From positions 1 through 43,021 of the forward strand of contig NZ_PRLH01000012.1 in the NCBI RefSeq assembly GCF_003013815.1: a stretch of DNA of 43,021 nt. Direction: 5' to 3'. The stretch comes from Cyanothece sp. BG0011. GTDB taxonomy: Bacteria > Cyanobacteriota > Cyanobacteriia > Cyanobacteriales > Microcystaceae. The translations under genes were made by a program, and so were the position numbers. The notes beneath the pieces are model-generated. The model did no database searches, was not told the origin of the DNA, and was given only the letters and a program-made list of their open reading frames with translations. Positions 1 through 8,476 of the stretch are shown piece by piece (the stretch's first letter is position 1; each line of letters begins with the position of its first letter).

Positions 1-270
1 TATTGTGGTTAACCGAGAAATAAACCCTCAGAAATCAATAACTTTATCTCTCTTGCTCAACCCCGATGCTGCTAAACTAAGATTAGTCGCCCAATCCTTA
101 GCTGGACGTGCCTTAACCGATAATATACCTTATCCTTGAATGGTCATGCTGATGAGGAAAAAAACAAAGAAACCCATCAACGGAGTGAAGAACAACAAGC
201 GATTGATACCTTATTAGCTTCATGGAAACGTACCATAGAAGATAACTTATTTACAAGAGGAGGTAATTAA
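1..270 (+). pseudogene. 3' end of an unidentified gene, frameshifted, cut by the window edge
   Basis: Two open frames join into one plausible C-terminus. From base 2 the frame reads IVVNREINPQKS... up to a TGA at 137-139. From about 130 the frame one base away continues LNGHADEEKN... to TAA at 268-270. The joined product contains LVAQSLAGRAL and ends in IEDNLFTRGGN. A single-base change near 128-140 would reconcile the frames. The gene precedes a DUF499 ATPase gene; DUF499 genes often sit beside DUF1156 methylases in defence clusters, so a methylase C-terminus is possible, but no methylase motif is visible in this piece. Confidence 0.45.
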
Positions 271-273
271 CTT

Positions 274-525
274 ATGAATCAAATTCATAACGTTCAATCT
301 ATCGCTCTTAATCAATCTCATCTAATTTTATCAGTGGATGATAAAACCTATCATTTCCCCTTATCAGAAATCTCTCAAAAATTAGCACAAGCCAGCGAAA
401 AAGAACGAACCGCTTATCAAATTTCCCCATCAGGGTATGGCATTCATTGGCCATTAATAGATGAAGACTTATCAATTAATGGTTTATTAAAAACGGCTGA
501 AACTTTAGCTATTTCTAGCAATTAA
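274..525 (+). CDS. DUF2442 family small protein
   Basis: Encodes 83 residues. The C-terminal pattern GIHWPLIDEDLSINGLL (about residues 56-72) is the DUF2442 signature, and the protein has the usual family size. DUF2442 proteins are often found in toxin-antitoxin-like pairs, frequently with DUF4160; no DUF4160 gene is visible here, though the gene just upstream is truncated. AGAGGAGG lies about 9 bases before the ATG. It starts a run of very closely spaced small genes. Its molecular role is unknown. Confidence 0.7.
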   Translation: MNQIHNVQSIALNQSHLILSVDDKTYHFPLSEISQKLAQASEKERTAYQISPSGYGIHWPLIDEDLSINGLLKTAETLAISSN

Positions 526-555
526 TGAGTAATTTATCTTAAAGGAGATCAATCA

Positions 556-765
556 ATGACTGAAATTATTTTCTTAGTAGAACCCGATGATGATGGGGGT
601 TATGTCGCCCAAGCATTAGGAGAATCAATTATTACCCAAGCTGAGGATTTAGAGACATTAAAAAAAGAAGTGAAAGATGCCGTACACTGTCATTTTCCTG
701 ATGAAAGTTTACGACCTAAAATTATTCGTCTTCATATTGTCCAAGACGAGGTATTTGCTTCATGA
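556..765 (+). CDS. hicB: HicB-like antitoxin
   Basis: A 69-residue protein beginning MTEIIFLVEPDDDGGYVAQA, which matches the partial RNase-H-like fold of HicB antitoxins (a beta strand, an acidic DDDGGY turn, then a helix). AAAGGAG lies a few bases upstream of the ATG. Its stop overlaps the next gene's start (ATGA), as expected for a translationally coupled HicBA pair. HicB normally neutralises HicA and represses the operon. No obvious C-terminal DNA-binding domain is present, so this is the short form. Confidence 0.75.
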   Translation: MTEIIFLVEPDDDGGYVAQALGESIITQAEDLETLKKEVKDAVHCHFPDESLRPKIIRLHIVQDEVFAS

Positions 766-1007
766 AATTGCCCAGAGATTTATCAGGTCAAGACTTAGTA
801 AAAGCTCTCAAAAAGTTAGGCTATGAAGTCAGTCATCAAACAGGCAGTCATATTCGATTAACTACCCAACAACAAGGAGAACATCACCTTACAATTCCTG
901 CTCACAATCCCCTAAAAGTGGATACACTAAACGCAATTTTACGGGATATTGGTAATCATTTTAAATTAAGTCGAGACGAATTACTTAATCAGTTATTTAG
1001 AAAATAA
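762..1007 (+). CDS. hicA: HicA-like mRNA interferase toxin
   Basis: An 81-residue protein with the double-stranded-RNA-binding-like fold of HicA/YcfA toxins. It opens with LPRDLSGQDLVKALKKLGYE, followed by GSHIRL, whose histidine is the expected catalytic residue, and HLTIPAHNPLKVDTLNAILRDI. It overlaps the upstream hicB by four bases. HicA toxins cleave mRNA when free of HicB. The sequence looks intact. Confidence 0.8.
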   Translation: MKLPRDLSGQDLVKALKKLGYEVSHQTGSHIRLTTQQQGEHHLTIPAHNPLKVDTLNAILRDIGNHFKLSRDELLNQLFRK

Positions 1008-1033
1008 AGTTAACTAAGGAGATGATTAATTTT

Positions 1034-1180
1034 ATGACTCAAACTAAAATAGAAAGTGAATTAGGCAAAAGACTTCGAGAAATTAGAAAAGAAGTTATCG
1101 CTTCTGGTGTTCCTTTATTAAATGCAGAAGAAATTGAACAAGAAAGAAAAGAACGTCAAGGAGGTTATCAAGAATCATGA
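1034..1180 (+). CDS. Small 48-aa protein preceding a UPF0175/DUF3368 pair
   Basis: A short ORF, MTQTKIESELGKRLREIRKE..., of 48 residues, rich in charged residues and probably helical. Its ATG follows AAGGAGATGATTAATTTT, so it has a ribosome site, and its stop overlaps the next ATG (ATGA at 1177-1180). The coupling suggests it is translated with the downstream toxin-antitoxin genes. I do not recognise the family; a role as an accessory antitoxin is a guess. Confidence 0.6.
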   Translation: MTQTKIESELGKRLREIRKEVIASGVPLLNAEEIEQERKERQGGYQES

Positions 1181-1416
1181 CAGACATTTCCATTCAATTA
1201 CCCGATGAAGTCTTTTCCAGTTTTCGCTGTACCCCTCAAGACTTCGTACAAAAAATGAAACTCGCTGCTGCTATTCATTGGTATCAAAAAGGAGAAATTT
1301 CTCAAGAAAAAGCTGCCCAAATAGCAGGATTAAACCGCCGAGACTTTCTGATGTCTTTAGCAGAGGAAAAATTGATGTGTTTACCGTTGACTTTGACGAA
1401 CTTCAACAGGAATTAA
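1177..1416 (+). CDS. UPF0175 family antitoxin, C-terminus frameshifted
   Basis: The first 60 or so residues match UPF0175 antitoxins: LPDEVF, then AAAIHWYQKGEISQEKAAQIAGL and NRRDFLMSLAEEK. In the family the tail then runs IDVFTVDFDELQQEL. That tail is encoded here in the next frame (about 1366-1442, ending REPPSCH), while the called frame ends in an unrelated MCLPLTLTNFNRN. One A missing from the AAAAA run near 1367 would explain it. UPF0175 proteins normally pair with a DUF3368 PIN-like toxin, which follows directly. Confidence 0.7.
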   Translation: MTDISIQLPDEVFSSFRCTPQDFVQKMKLAAAIHWYQKGEISQEKAAQIAGLNRRDFLMSLAEEKLMCLPLTLTNFNRN

Positions 1417-1419
1417 ATC

Positions 1420-1833
1420 GTGAACCCCCATCCTGCCATTAACACATCTCCTTTAATTTTTTTGAGTAAAGCAGGATATTTAGACCTGTTAAAAACACTA
1501 AGTTCAACTATTATTGTTCCGCAAGCTGTCGCTACGGAAATACAAGCTTATGGACAAAATGATTTAACTTATCAACAATTAAATCAACAAAACTGGTTAG
1601 AAATTCGCTCTATTTCCTCTGTTCCTAGCATCATACAAAACTGGGACTTAGGAAGTGGAGAATCCGAAGTATTAGCATGGGGGTATCTTAACAAAGGAAC
1701 AGAAATTATCTTAGATGATTTGGCTGCCCGAAAATGCGCTATCACCTTAAAAATTCCCATGCGTGGCACATTAGGAATCGTTCTTTTAGCCAAAAAAAAA
1801 AGGAGTGATTTCCAAAGCACGTCCTGTAATTGA
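1420..1833 (+). CDS. DUF3368 PIN-like toxin, C-terminus frameshifted
   Basis: GTG start. The product has the PIN-like pattern: INTSPLIFLSKAG (first acidic-site strand, D replaced by N), LGSGESEVLAWG (conserved glutamate) and IILDDLAARKCA (paired aspartates). It then meets a run of ten A at 1792-1801 and leaves frame. With nine A the frame would continue GVISKARPVIEDLKQTG... to a stop at 1904-1906, five bases before the DUF499 start. The gene is therefore either broken, rescued by slippage on the A-tract, or affected by a sequencing error. Confidence 0.7.
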   Translation: MNPHPAINTSPLIFLSKAGYLDLLKTLSSTIIVPQAVATEIQAYGQNDLTYQQLNQQNWLEIRSISSVPSIIQNWDLGSGESEVLAWGYLNKGTEIILDDLAARKCAITLKIPMRGTLGIVLLAKKKRSDFQSTSCN

Positions 1834-1911
1834 AGATTTAAAACAAACAGGAATGTATCTTTCTGATTCTGTTATTAATCAAGCCTTAATGTTAGTTGGA
1901 GAATAATCTTA

Positions 1912-4824
1912 ATGACTGCCTATCAACTCAAACCTTGGACACAAGTAGTTACTCCCCATCAAGATATCCGTGATGGAAAACTGGATAACGCCGTATTTGC
2001 TGCTAGTTTATCGGCCGTTATTAGACAAGATAAAAACTGTCCCAAGGTCTATAAAGATGCTAATTCTTTTTTTGAAGCGACTTATTTAACTAGAGATTTA
2101 AGACAATTACTTGAAGATGTTCTCAATGGATTATTAGGAAAAGCAGGGGATAGAGTCTTACAATTACGCACACCCTTTGGGGGGGGGAAAACACACTCTT
2201 TAGTTAGCTTATATCATATTACTCAACATCGAGACGAACTCGCAGAAATTCCCCAATTAAATACCTTACCCAACCCTGGGGAAGTCAATGTGGCTTCATT
2301 TATTGGCTTAGATATGGATGTAACCACAGGGGTAGAAGTTGAAGCAGGAAAACGAGTCTTTACTCCTTGGGGGTACTTAGCATGGCAATTAGAAGGAGAA
2401 AAAACTTATCAATTAGTTGAACAACAAGATAAAAAAAGAATCGCACCAGGGAATGATATTTTACGCCAATTATTTGGCTTAAAACCTACCTTAATTCTCA
2501 TTGATGAATTTCTCGTTTATGTAGAGAATGCAATGGCACTTCAAGTTGAAGATTCTAACTTAGGAAGACAAGTATTAACCTTTATTCAGAAATTAACCGA
2601 AGTTGTCAGAGATTTACCCAATGCGGTAATGGTTTATTCCCTACAAGCAAGCGTTCAAGAAGCAGTCGGAAATGAGGGATTATTAGGGGTTTTAGATAAA
2701 TTAGTTTCCCGTATTGATGCTAAAAAAGAACCCGTCTCCGGCGATGAAGTGATGAAAGTGGTGCAAAGACGCTTATTTGACACGGTAGGCGATATTACTA
2801 CCATACGAGAAATTGCCCAACAACAAGCAGACCTTTACCGTAAATTCCGACTCGGATATGCTGAAAGTAGCCGAGAAAAACAAGAAATCGAAGAAGAAGC
2901 CCGTTTATTAGCCGAACGCATTGAATCTAGTTATCCCTTCCACCCTGATTTATTAGACCTAATGTATAACCGATGGGGTAGTTTACCCAGTTATCAACGC
3001 ACCAGAGGCGCATTACAATTCTTAGCCAGAGTTATTTACACCTTATGGCAAAATAATGACCCCTCATGGTTAATTACCCCTGCTACCGTTCCCTTAAACG
3101 ACTCCGAAATTAAGCAACAATTCTTTGCCCAAATAGGGGAACGGAATGCCTATGATTCCGTCTTTTCAGCCGATTTAACGGGAAGACGGGCAAAAGTGAA
3201 GCAAATTGACAATCGCATCGCTAGTGATTCACCAGCACTCACCCAGTTAAAAGTAGGAACACGGTTAGCCACTGCTATTATGTTATATTCTTTTGGGGCG
3301 AAAGGGGGAGAAGAACGGGGTGTGATGGAACAAGAGGTCGCCTGTGCTTGTTTAGATCCCCAATTAGAGCGAATGGTGTTAACTTCTGCCTTAAAAGACT
3401 TACGGGATGAATTGCTTTATTTACATTATGTGGGGCGTAAATATCGCTTTGAAACCAAGCCTAACCTCAATAAACTGGTTGCAGAAGAAGAAAATAAACT
3501 GACAGGGGATGAAGTATTAAATTATGTCCGTTCTGGCTTAGAAAAGGGGTTACAAGGGGCAAAAGGGAAAGTTTTAATCTGGCCTTCTGATTCTAGCAAA
3601 ATAGGAGATCGCTTAACTCAATTTCAAGTCATTTACTTATCCCCCGACTGGGCTGAAAAAAGTCCCCAAGCTATTAATGAAGAACTAATGCAATGGGTAG
3701 AATACCGAGGTAATGATAAGAGAGAGTATAAAAATGCCCTAGCTTTTGTCGTTCCTAATGCAATACAGATGGATAAAGCCCGAACTGCTTCCCGTAGCAC
3801 TCAGGCGATCGCTCAACTGTTAAAAGACAAGAAAAAATATAAGTTTTCCGAGGAAGATAGTGAAGAATTAGTTTCTAAACAAAAGACGGCTGACACAGCG
3901 CTAAACTCGGCTCTACAAAGACTCTATGAAGAAATTATTTTACCAATTCCTAATAAAAATAAACAGCAGAATCAAGAATTAGTCAGTCCCTTAAAATTAG
4001 AGAAAATTGACTTACAATCGAATCTTAATACCTCTCATAAGCTACAAGAAAGAGTGTTAGACGCTCTAAAAAACCATGTCTTTGATACAGTTACCGTTAA
4101 TAAACTAATTCGCTTAACTGGATTAAAAGAAGATAAATCTTATATTCAAGCTAAAGAGTTAATCAATTACTTCTTTAAATTCCCTGACTATCCCAAACTG
4201 TTAAGTGAAACTCCCATTAAAACAGCCATTCTTCAAAGTATTGAACAAGGAAAAATTGGTTATGTTCCCACTTTAACCATTCCTCAAACGGGTTTACCCA
4301 CCCTTGAAAATGCAGAATTAATCAGTTATCAAAAAACCATTCCAGTTGATGAATTAGACTTAGAAGGATATTTAATTACTCCAGAACTGGTTGAAACCTT
4401 AAAATCCCAATTAACACAACCAGAGGAAACAATAGAAACCCCTTGTCCATCTAATGATATAGAGGAAGACAGTATAGATCCCACAGCAGAAGAAACAGAC
4501 AACACCTCTGACGATATGCCACCTCCTTCCAATGTTGTTATTGAAGAAACGGGGAATAGTAGTATTAGTCGCTCAATTTTAACAGCTATTAAGGAAGGTA
4601 AAAAGCCAGCAATAAATTATCGTCTAGAATCTGTCATTGATAAAGTTCACCTTTTTGATGTCATTCAGGCATTACAAACCCTATCAGATCAAGCTGAGAA
4701 TATGAGCATTTCTATTAAAGTTACAGCCACTAAATCTGAGGGATTTGACCTTAATTGGTTACGCAATGCCATTGAAGAACCTTTAGATGAGCAGGATGTT
4801 AAAGCCTCAATCAAGATTGAGTAA
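1912..4824 (+). CDS. DUF499 family AAA+/P-loop ATPase
   Basis: A 970-residue protein at the usual DUF499 length. Walker A is TPFGGGKTHSL (about residues 87-97) and Walker B is TLILIDEFLVYVE (about 195-206). An acidic low-complexity stretch (about 850-890) separates the ATPase body from a short C-terminal domain. DUF499 ATPases are found in multi-gene defence clusters with DUF1156 methylases and helicases. No helicase is present here, because the next element is an IS at 4876. The gene begins five bases after the restored stop of the upstream toxin gene, so it is probably in the same transcript. Confidence 0.85.
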   Translation: MTAYQLKPWTQVVTPHQDIRDGKLDNAVFAASLSAVIRQDKNCPKVYKDANSFFEATYLTRDLRQLLEDVLNGLLGKAGDRVLQLRTPFGGGKTHSLVSLYHITQHRDELAEIPQLNTLPNPGEVNVASFIGLDMDVTTGVEVEAGKRVFTPWGYLAWQLEGEKTYQLVEQQDKKRIAPGNDILRQLFGLKPTLILIDEFLVYVENAMALQVEDSNLGRQVLTFIQKLTEVVRDLPNAVMVYSLQASVQEAVGNEGLLGVLDKLVSRIDAKKEPVSGDEVMKVVQRRLFDTVGDITTIREIAQQQADLYRKFRLGYAESSREKQEIEEEARLLAERIESSYPFHPDLLDLMYNRWGSLPSYQRTRGALQFLARVIYTLWQNNDPSWLITPATVPLNDSEIKQQFFAQIGERNAYDSVFSADLTGRRAKVKQIDNRIASDSPALTQLKVGTRLATAIMLYSFGAKGGEERGVMEQEVACACLDPQLERMVLTSALKDLRDELLYLHYVGRKYRFETKPNLNKLVAEEENKLTGDEVLNYVRSGLEKGLQGAKGKVLIWPSDSSKIGDRLTQFQVIYLSPDWAEKSPQAINEELMQWVEYRGNDKREYKNALAFVVPNAIQMDKARTASRSTQAIAQLLKDKKKYKFSEEDSEELVSKQKTADTALNSALQRLYEEIILPIPNKNKQQNQELVSPLKLEKIDLQSNLNTSHKLQERVLDALKNHVFDTVTVNKLIRLTGLKEDKSYIQAKELINYFFKFPDYPKLLSETPIKTAILQSIEQGKIGYVPTLTIPQTGLPTLENAELISYQKTIPVDELDLEGYLITPELVETLKSQLTQPEETIETPCPSNDIEEDSIDPTAEETDNTSDDMPPPSNVVIEETGNSSISRSILTAIKEGKKPAINYRLESVIDKVHLFDVIQALQTLSDQAENMSISIKVTATKSEGFDLNWLRNAIEEPLDEQDVKASIKIE

Positions 4825-4875
4825 CTAAAGTTTTATTATTATCCCTTTTTTTTCTCTTAATATTAATCAATTAAA

Positions 4876-6442
4876 ACTGGAGTTTAGACTAACCCCCAAA
4901 AAATCATACCGTACAGTCTAGTCTAGCCAGCAGGGGGGTTACGGGGGGTAAATATTGAAGAGATAATGAGGTAGAATTAGCCAATAATCAAAAACCTTGA
5001 ATAAATCTGCTTTAAAACTCCAAAATTTTAGAAACGAAGTCTATCAACTGTTAGGGCCAGCCAAAGATAGCACTTTTGAATTAATGGACGCAGTTCTAAT
5101 CACCAGAAATGTCTATTCTTTTGCTGAATTATCATTATCGCCAGTGTTTCGTAGAAAATGGCCAAGTTTGTATGAAGCGATCAATGATTGTCGTCCAAAA
5201 GCTAACAAATTAATGAGACGTTATATTGCTGAAATCCCTACATCACCATCTCAAAAGAGGATTATCTTAGCAGGGGACCATACACCATGGCCTCGGACAG
5301 AAGCCCCAACTTTGAAGGACAGAACTTATGAACATGGGGCGAAAGTTATTTCAGGAAAACCGATTACTTTGGGACATGGTTACAGTACATTAGCATGGAT
5401 TCCGGAAGAAAAAGGGAGTTGGGCATTACCATTAAGGCACGATTTAATTACATCCCATCAAACACCGATAGTCAAAGCAATTTTACAAGTTAAACAAGTT
5501 CGTAGATATCTTAAAGAAAGACCTATTACTGTATGGGATAGTGAGTATGGTTGTGCAAAATTCGTAAAAATGATAGGAGACATAGATGCTGATTTCTTGA
5601 TGCGTTTAAGTCCAAATCGTTGTATTTATGCTGAACCTCCTAAATATCAAGGGAAAGGAAGACCAAGAAAACATGGTCAGAAAATGAAACTATCTGACCC
5701 TACAACTTGGGGTATTCCTGTTGAATCAATAGAAATTGATGACCCAACTTGGGGAATAGTAGAAATCACAAGATGGAGTAAGTTTCATTTCTATCAATCT
5801 GCTGCCCAACCGATGGAAATCGTCTTGATTCAACGAAAGGGAAAAGAACTTTCCAAAAAAGCAGCAAAACCGATGTGGTTAGCATGGATTGGTGATGAAA
5901 TACTATCTTTAAAATGGATTTGGGAATTATACTTGAGACGCTTTGCCATTGAACATTGGAATCAATTTGTTAAACAAAGATTGCATTGGACTAAAGCTAA
6001 ACTAGGAACCACAGAAAAAGGACAGCGATGGAGTCACTTAATGCCTATTTTAACATGGCAATTATGGTTATCTCGTGAGATAATAGAAGATAATCCGCTC
6101 CCTTGGCAGAAACCTCAAGCAAGGGAGAAGTTAACCCCAGGTCGAGTGGCACAAAGCTTTTCAGGACTTTTAGCTGTGATTGGCACGCCAGCCAAACCGC
6201 CCAAACCTCGTGGAAAGTCTCCAGGTTGGAAGAAAGGTAAAAAAAGGAATAAAAGACCTCATTATCCCACGGTCAAGAAGACAGTAACTCGACAAAAAAA
6301 AGCCAAGAAAAAAGCGGCTTAAAGTTTTCAATCAATATATTAGTATTCTTTTTAGCTTTTCTGACAGGCTAAATCATCTTTTTATGCTTTCTAAATCGTT
6401 AGACTAGATTGTACAGTATGAGTGTTTAGTCTAAACTCCAGT
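4876..6442 (+). mobile_element. Complete insertion sequence with TIRs and TAAA target duplication
   Basis: The left end (ACTGGAGTTTAGACTAA from 4876) and right end (TTAGTCTAAACTCCAGT ending 6442) are perfect inverted repeats. A second matched subterminal block, CATACYGTACARTCTAGTCTA, follows inside each end. The flanks read TAAA on both sides (4872-4875 and 6443-6446), a 4-bp target duplication. It carries one transposase gene. Its right end has inserted into the 3' end of the minus-strand coupling-protein gene. Confidence 0.9.
4997..6322 (+). CDS. DDE transposase of the 4876-6442 IS
   Basis: A 441-residue transposase starting at TTG. Features include LAGDHTPWPR with the first acidic residue (about residue 93), GHGYSTLAWIPE, TVWDSEYGCAKF (second acidic residue) and a Y/R-rich segment LRRFAIEHWNQFVKQRL with the terminal glutamate. 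The C-terminus is very basic (KKGKKRNKRPHYPTVKK). It resembles a cyanobacterial DHTPWPR-type transposase family. The frame is intact, so the IS could be active. Confidence 0.85.
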   Translation: MNKSALKLQNFRNEVYQLLGPAKDSTFELMDAVLITRNVYSFAELSLSPVFRRKWPSLYEAINDCRPKANKLMRRYIAEIPTSPSQKRIILAGDHTPWPRTEAPTLKDRTYEHGAKVISGKPITLGHGYSTLAWIPEEKGSWALPLRHDLITSHQTPIVKAILQVKQVRRYLKERPITVWDSEYGCAKFVKMIGDIDADFLMRLSPNRCIYAEPPKYQGKGRPRKHGQKMKLSDPTTWGIPVESIEIDDPTWGIVEITRWSKFHFYQSAAQPMEIVLIQRKGKELSKKAAKPMWLAWIGDEILSLKWIWELYLRRFAIEHWNQFVKQRLHWTKAKLGTTEKGQRWSHLMPILTWQLWLSREIIEDNPLPWQKPQAREKLTPGRVAQSFSGLLAVIGTPAKPPKPRGKSPGWKKGKKRNKRPHYPTVKKTVTRQKKAKKKAA

Positions 6443-6566
6443 TAAAATCTTCCTGATACTTTTGCCAAGGATTACTAGCAGGAGTATCATCAATATTAAT
6501 GGGTAATTCAGTCAGTATTCCCAGTCCTTTTGCCAAAGAATCGTATTCATAGGGATTTTTCCAGCC

Positions 6567-7616
6567 TTATATAAGCTTAGATAGCAGTTCATCAGTATTG
6601 TCCTCTTCTTTGAGAAGTGAATCAGGAAACAATTCATCGACGGTTTCTTGTCTAAGTGACAGGTCATCGGCTGTAATTTGAGGTCGGTTTTGAGATCGCT
6701 CAATCAAACCAGGACGCACTGAAGACTCCCACACCTTTTCGCACCACTTATTTAAGTCCTTGTATTTCTTCGATGGCTTAAATTGGTGATGAATCGGGTA
6801 AAACCCTTCTTTTTTCGTGGCAAAATGCGGATTGATAACAATGGCTTCTCCTGTCTGCATTTGACCAATTTTAGCTGCCGACATTAGAGGTTTAGTCTTA
6901 ACCTCTTCGGAGAAACTATTAGTGGTTTTTCCTGAAGTTACACTCTTATTTTTATGCTTGAGGACTACCTCTTTTTCAGGAAGGGCTTTGGCGATCCATT
7001 CTTGAGTTTCGATATCTTGTGGGTTCAGGTAAACCCGCGTTGCACAGGCGCCTACTATATTCCTGGCTCCTATCTTTCCATACATTTCTTCGAGTTGGGT
7101 GATGTTTTGTACGCCTAGCACCCCACAAAATCCTTTACTTCTATGTTCATTGGGCCATTTCTTAAGCATAGGAATATAAATGGTGGGAACCTCGTCAGCA
7201 AGAAGCACAAAAGGATCTCTACGATCCATCGCCATATTTTTATCGACAATCATGTTGATTAAAGCAGCAAACAAAGGTGCTAATACATCTCGTTTTGATT
7301 GGTCTAGCCCAAGGATAAGCATTCGTTTCCCAGTTAATGTAGTCGATATGGTCGTTTCACCACATAATACGCTTAATAGTTCTGGTACGATGAACCGATT
7401 GAACATCAATTGTGCGGTGCTTTGAATACTCGCTTCTGTTTTTTCAGAGGATGCTGAAGAAGCAAATTGCCCAAAGGCATCAAATATCCAAGGATTCATT
7501 TCTTTCTTCTTCTTGAGAATCCGCCGCGCTAAATTGGAGACACTGAGAATCTTAGCGCAGGTAATCAGATCGGGGTATTTCATTGTCCGAGCCAACAAAA
7601 ACGTTGCTTTCGTCAA
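6567..7616 (-). CDS. Type IV coupling protein (VirD4/TraD-like), C-terminal fragment
   Basis: This frame contains FVLLADEVPTIYIP (Walker B), LGVQNITQLEEMYG and ARNIVGACATRVYLN, the ATPase core of VirD4/TraD coupling proteins, which dock the relaxase-DNA complex onto the secretion channel. The frame is open upstream to about 7731, continuing the 7712-8308 fragment after a one-base shift. It ends at TAA 6567-6569, but the same frame stays open after that stop as GWKNPYEYDSLAKGLGIL... right up to the IS at 6442. The gene has therefore suffered a frameshift, a nonsense codon and an IS insertion. Confidence 0.75.
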   Translation of the reverse strand: MTKATFLLARTMKYPDLITCAKILSVSNLARRILKKKKEMNPWIFDAFGQFASSASSEKTEASIQSTAQLMFNRFIVPELLSVLCGETTISTTLTGKRMLILGLDQSKRDVLAPLFAALINMIVDKNMAMDRRDPFVLLADEVPTIYIPMLKKWPNEHRSKGFCGVLGVQNITQLEEMYGKIGARNIVGACATRVYLNPQDIETQEWIAKALPEKEVVLKHKNKSVTSGKTTNSFSEEVKTKPLMSAAKIGQMQTGEAIVINPHFATKKEGFYPIHHQFKPSKKYKDLNKWCEKVWESSVRPGLIERSQNRPQITADDLSLRQETVDELFPDSLLKEEDNTDELLSKLI

Positions 7617-7711
7617 TTGGTTCCCAGATGGACCAAAGAAACCATCTTCGCTCTGAGACGTTCCTTGCTTTTTGAAATTGGCGTTGAGAACTTCTGAGAG
7701 TTGAGATGCCG

Positions 7712-8308
7712 CTAAACCACTGGTAGCATCTTTGATAAATTCGTTGGATTTAATACGCCTGATTCTGCATAACCAGGAGCTAAGATATCGACGTGATACC
7801 CCTTGGCTCTTGCATAGGTCGCTAAAAGAGAAGTTTGTCCAGGAAACTTAAAATCGTACATTAGAATCGGGAACCCTTGGTCAATGGCACTAATTCCGAT
7901 GGGATTAATAAAAGAAAACGTTTTACCCGAACTTGCAGCCCCTAACACCAAGGCACTTCTATTTAAGTCTGGCAAATACATTGGGTCAGTGCCAAATGGA
8001 TTGCTATTCGGTTCTCCTATCCATGCCGTGACAGGGGATCGGGTTTTCTGTTTTAACTGAGACAAGGCAACTTTTTTAGCATTATTCAATTCTCTCTTTC
8101 CGCCGAATCTCCCATCGGCTAGCTGACCGCGAGAAGACTTAACGCCTCCCCCGCCGCCACCTTTGGCGATCGCAAGAACGGCCATCATTACCAACGCACC
8201 TAACAGCATCATCCCTTCGGGTTGTAGAAAGTAATTGGCCATCGACCCATTATGGAAAGATTCACTCAATGCGGTTTGAATAGAAGACGTAGGTTTAGAA
8301 TCAGTCAT
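7712..8308 (-). CDS. Type IV coupling protein (VirD4/TraD-like), N-terminal fragment
   Basis: Start chosen at MTDSKPTSSI (8308), because upstream codons run into two 46-bp palindromic elements. There is a hydrophobic segment at about residues 30-48 (GMMLLGALVMMAVLAIA), a glycine run, then Walker A LGAASSGKTFSFINP (about 120-134). It ends LNPTNLSKMLPVV, but the next frame continues NEFIKDATSGLAASQLSEVL into the downstream fragment, so one base has been lost or gained near 7735. Its homologue would be inner-membrane anchored. A broken coupling protein would block self-transfer unless another copy exists. Confidence 0.75.
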   Translation of the reverse strand: MTDSKPTSSIQTALSESFHNGSMANYFLQPEGMMLLGALVMMAVLAIAKGGGGGGVKSSRGQLADGRFGGKRELNNAKKVALSQLKQKTRSPVTAWIGEPNSNPFGTDPMYLPDLNRSALVLGAASSGKTFSFINPIGISAIDQGFPILMYDFKFPGQTSLLATYARAKGYHVDILAPGYAESGVLNPTNLSKMLPVV

Positions 8309-8337
8309 AATCCAAGTATGGTAAGGGTTTGAGGAAT

Positions 8338-8383
8338 CCGCAGCAAGGTCTATTTTTGCTATAAATAATTGAGGATGCTGCGG
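8338..8383. promoter_or_regulatory. 46-bp palindromic element, copy 1
   Basis: Arms CCGCAGCAAG and GATGCTGCGG flank a 26-bp AT-rich core containing CTATAAATA. Lies 30 bases upstream of the coupling-protein start, in tandem with copy 2. Confidence 0.75.
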
Positions 8384-8401
8384 GTGATAATTATTTTTGA
8401 T

Positions 8402-8447
8402 CCGCAGCAACTTCTATTGTTTATAAGAATTATAGGGGTTGCTGCGG
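8402..8447. promoter_or_regulatory. 46-bp palindromic element, copy 2
   Basis: Perfect 10-bp arms CCGCAGCAAC and GTTGCTGCGG. On the minus strand the core reads CCTATAATTCTTATAA, a good -10-like sequence. Between the 300-aa gene (stop 8477) and the coupling protein, so it may give the latter its own regulated promoter. Confidence 0.8.
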
Positions 8448-8476
8448 ATAGGTCTATCTCTTACAGGGAGTAGGTT

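Noticed and set aside
6512-6703. 63-aa minus-strand ORF near the IS
   Set aside because: Out of frame with the coupling protein, whose own frame stays open on both sides of TAA 6567-6569 and gives more protein-like sequence.
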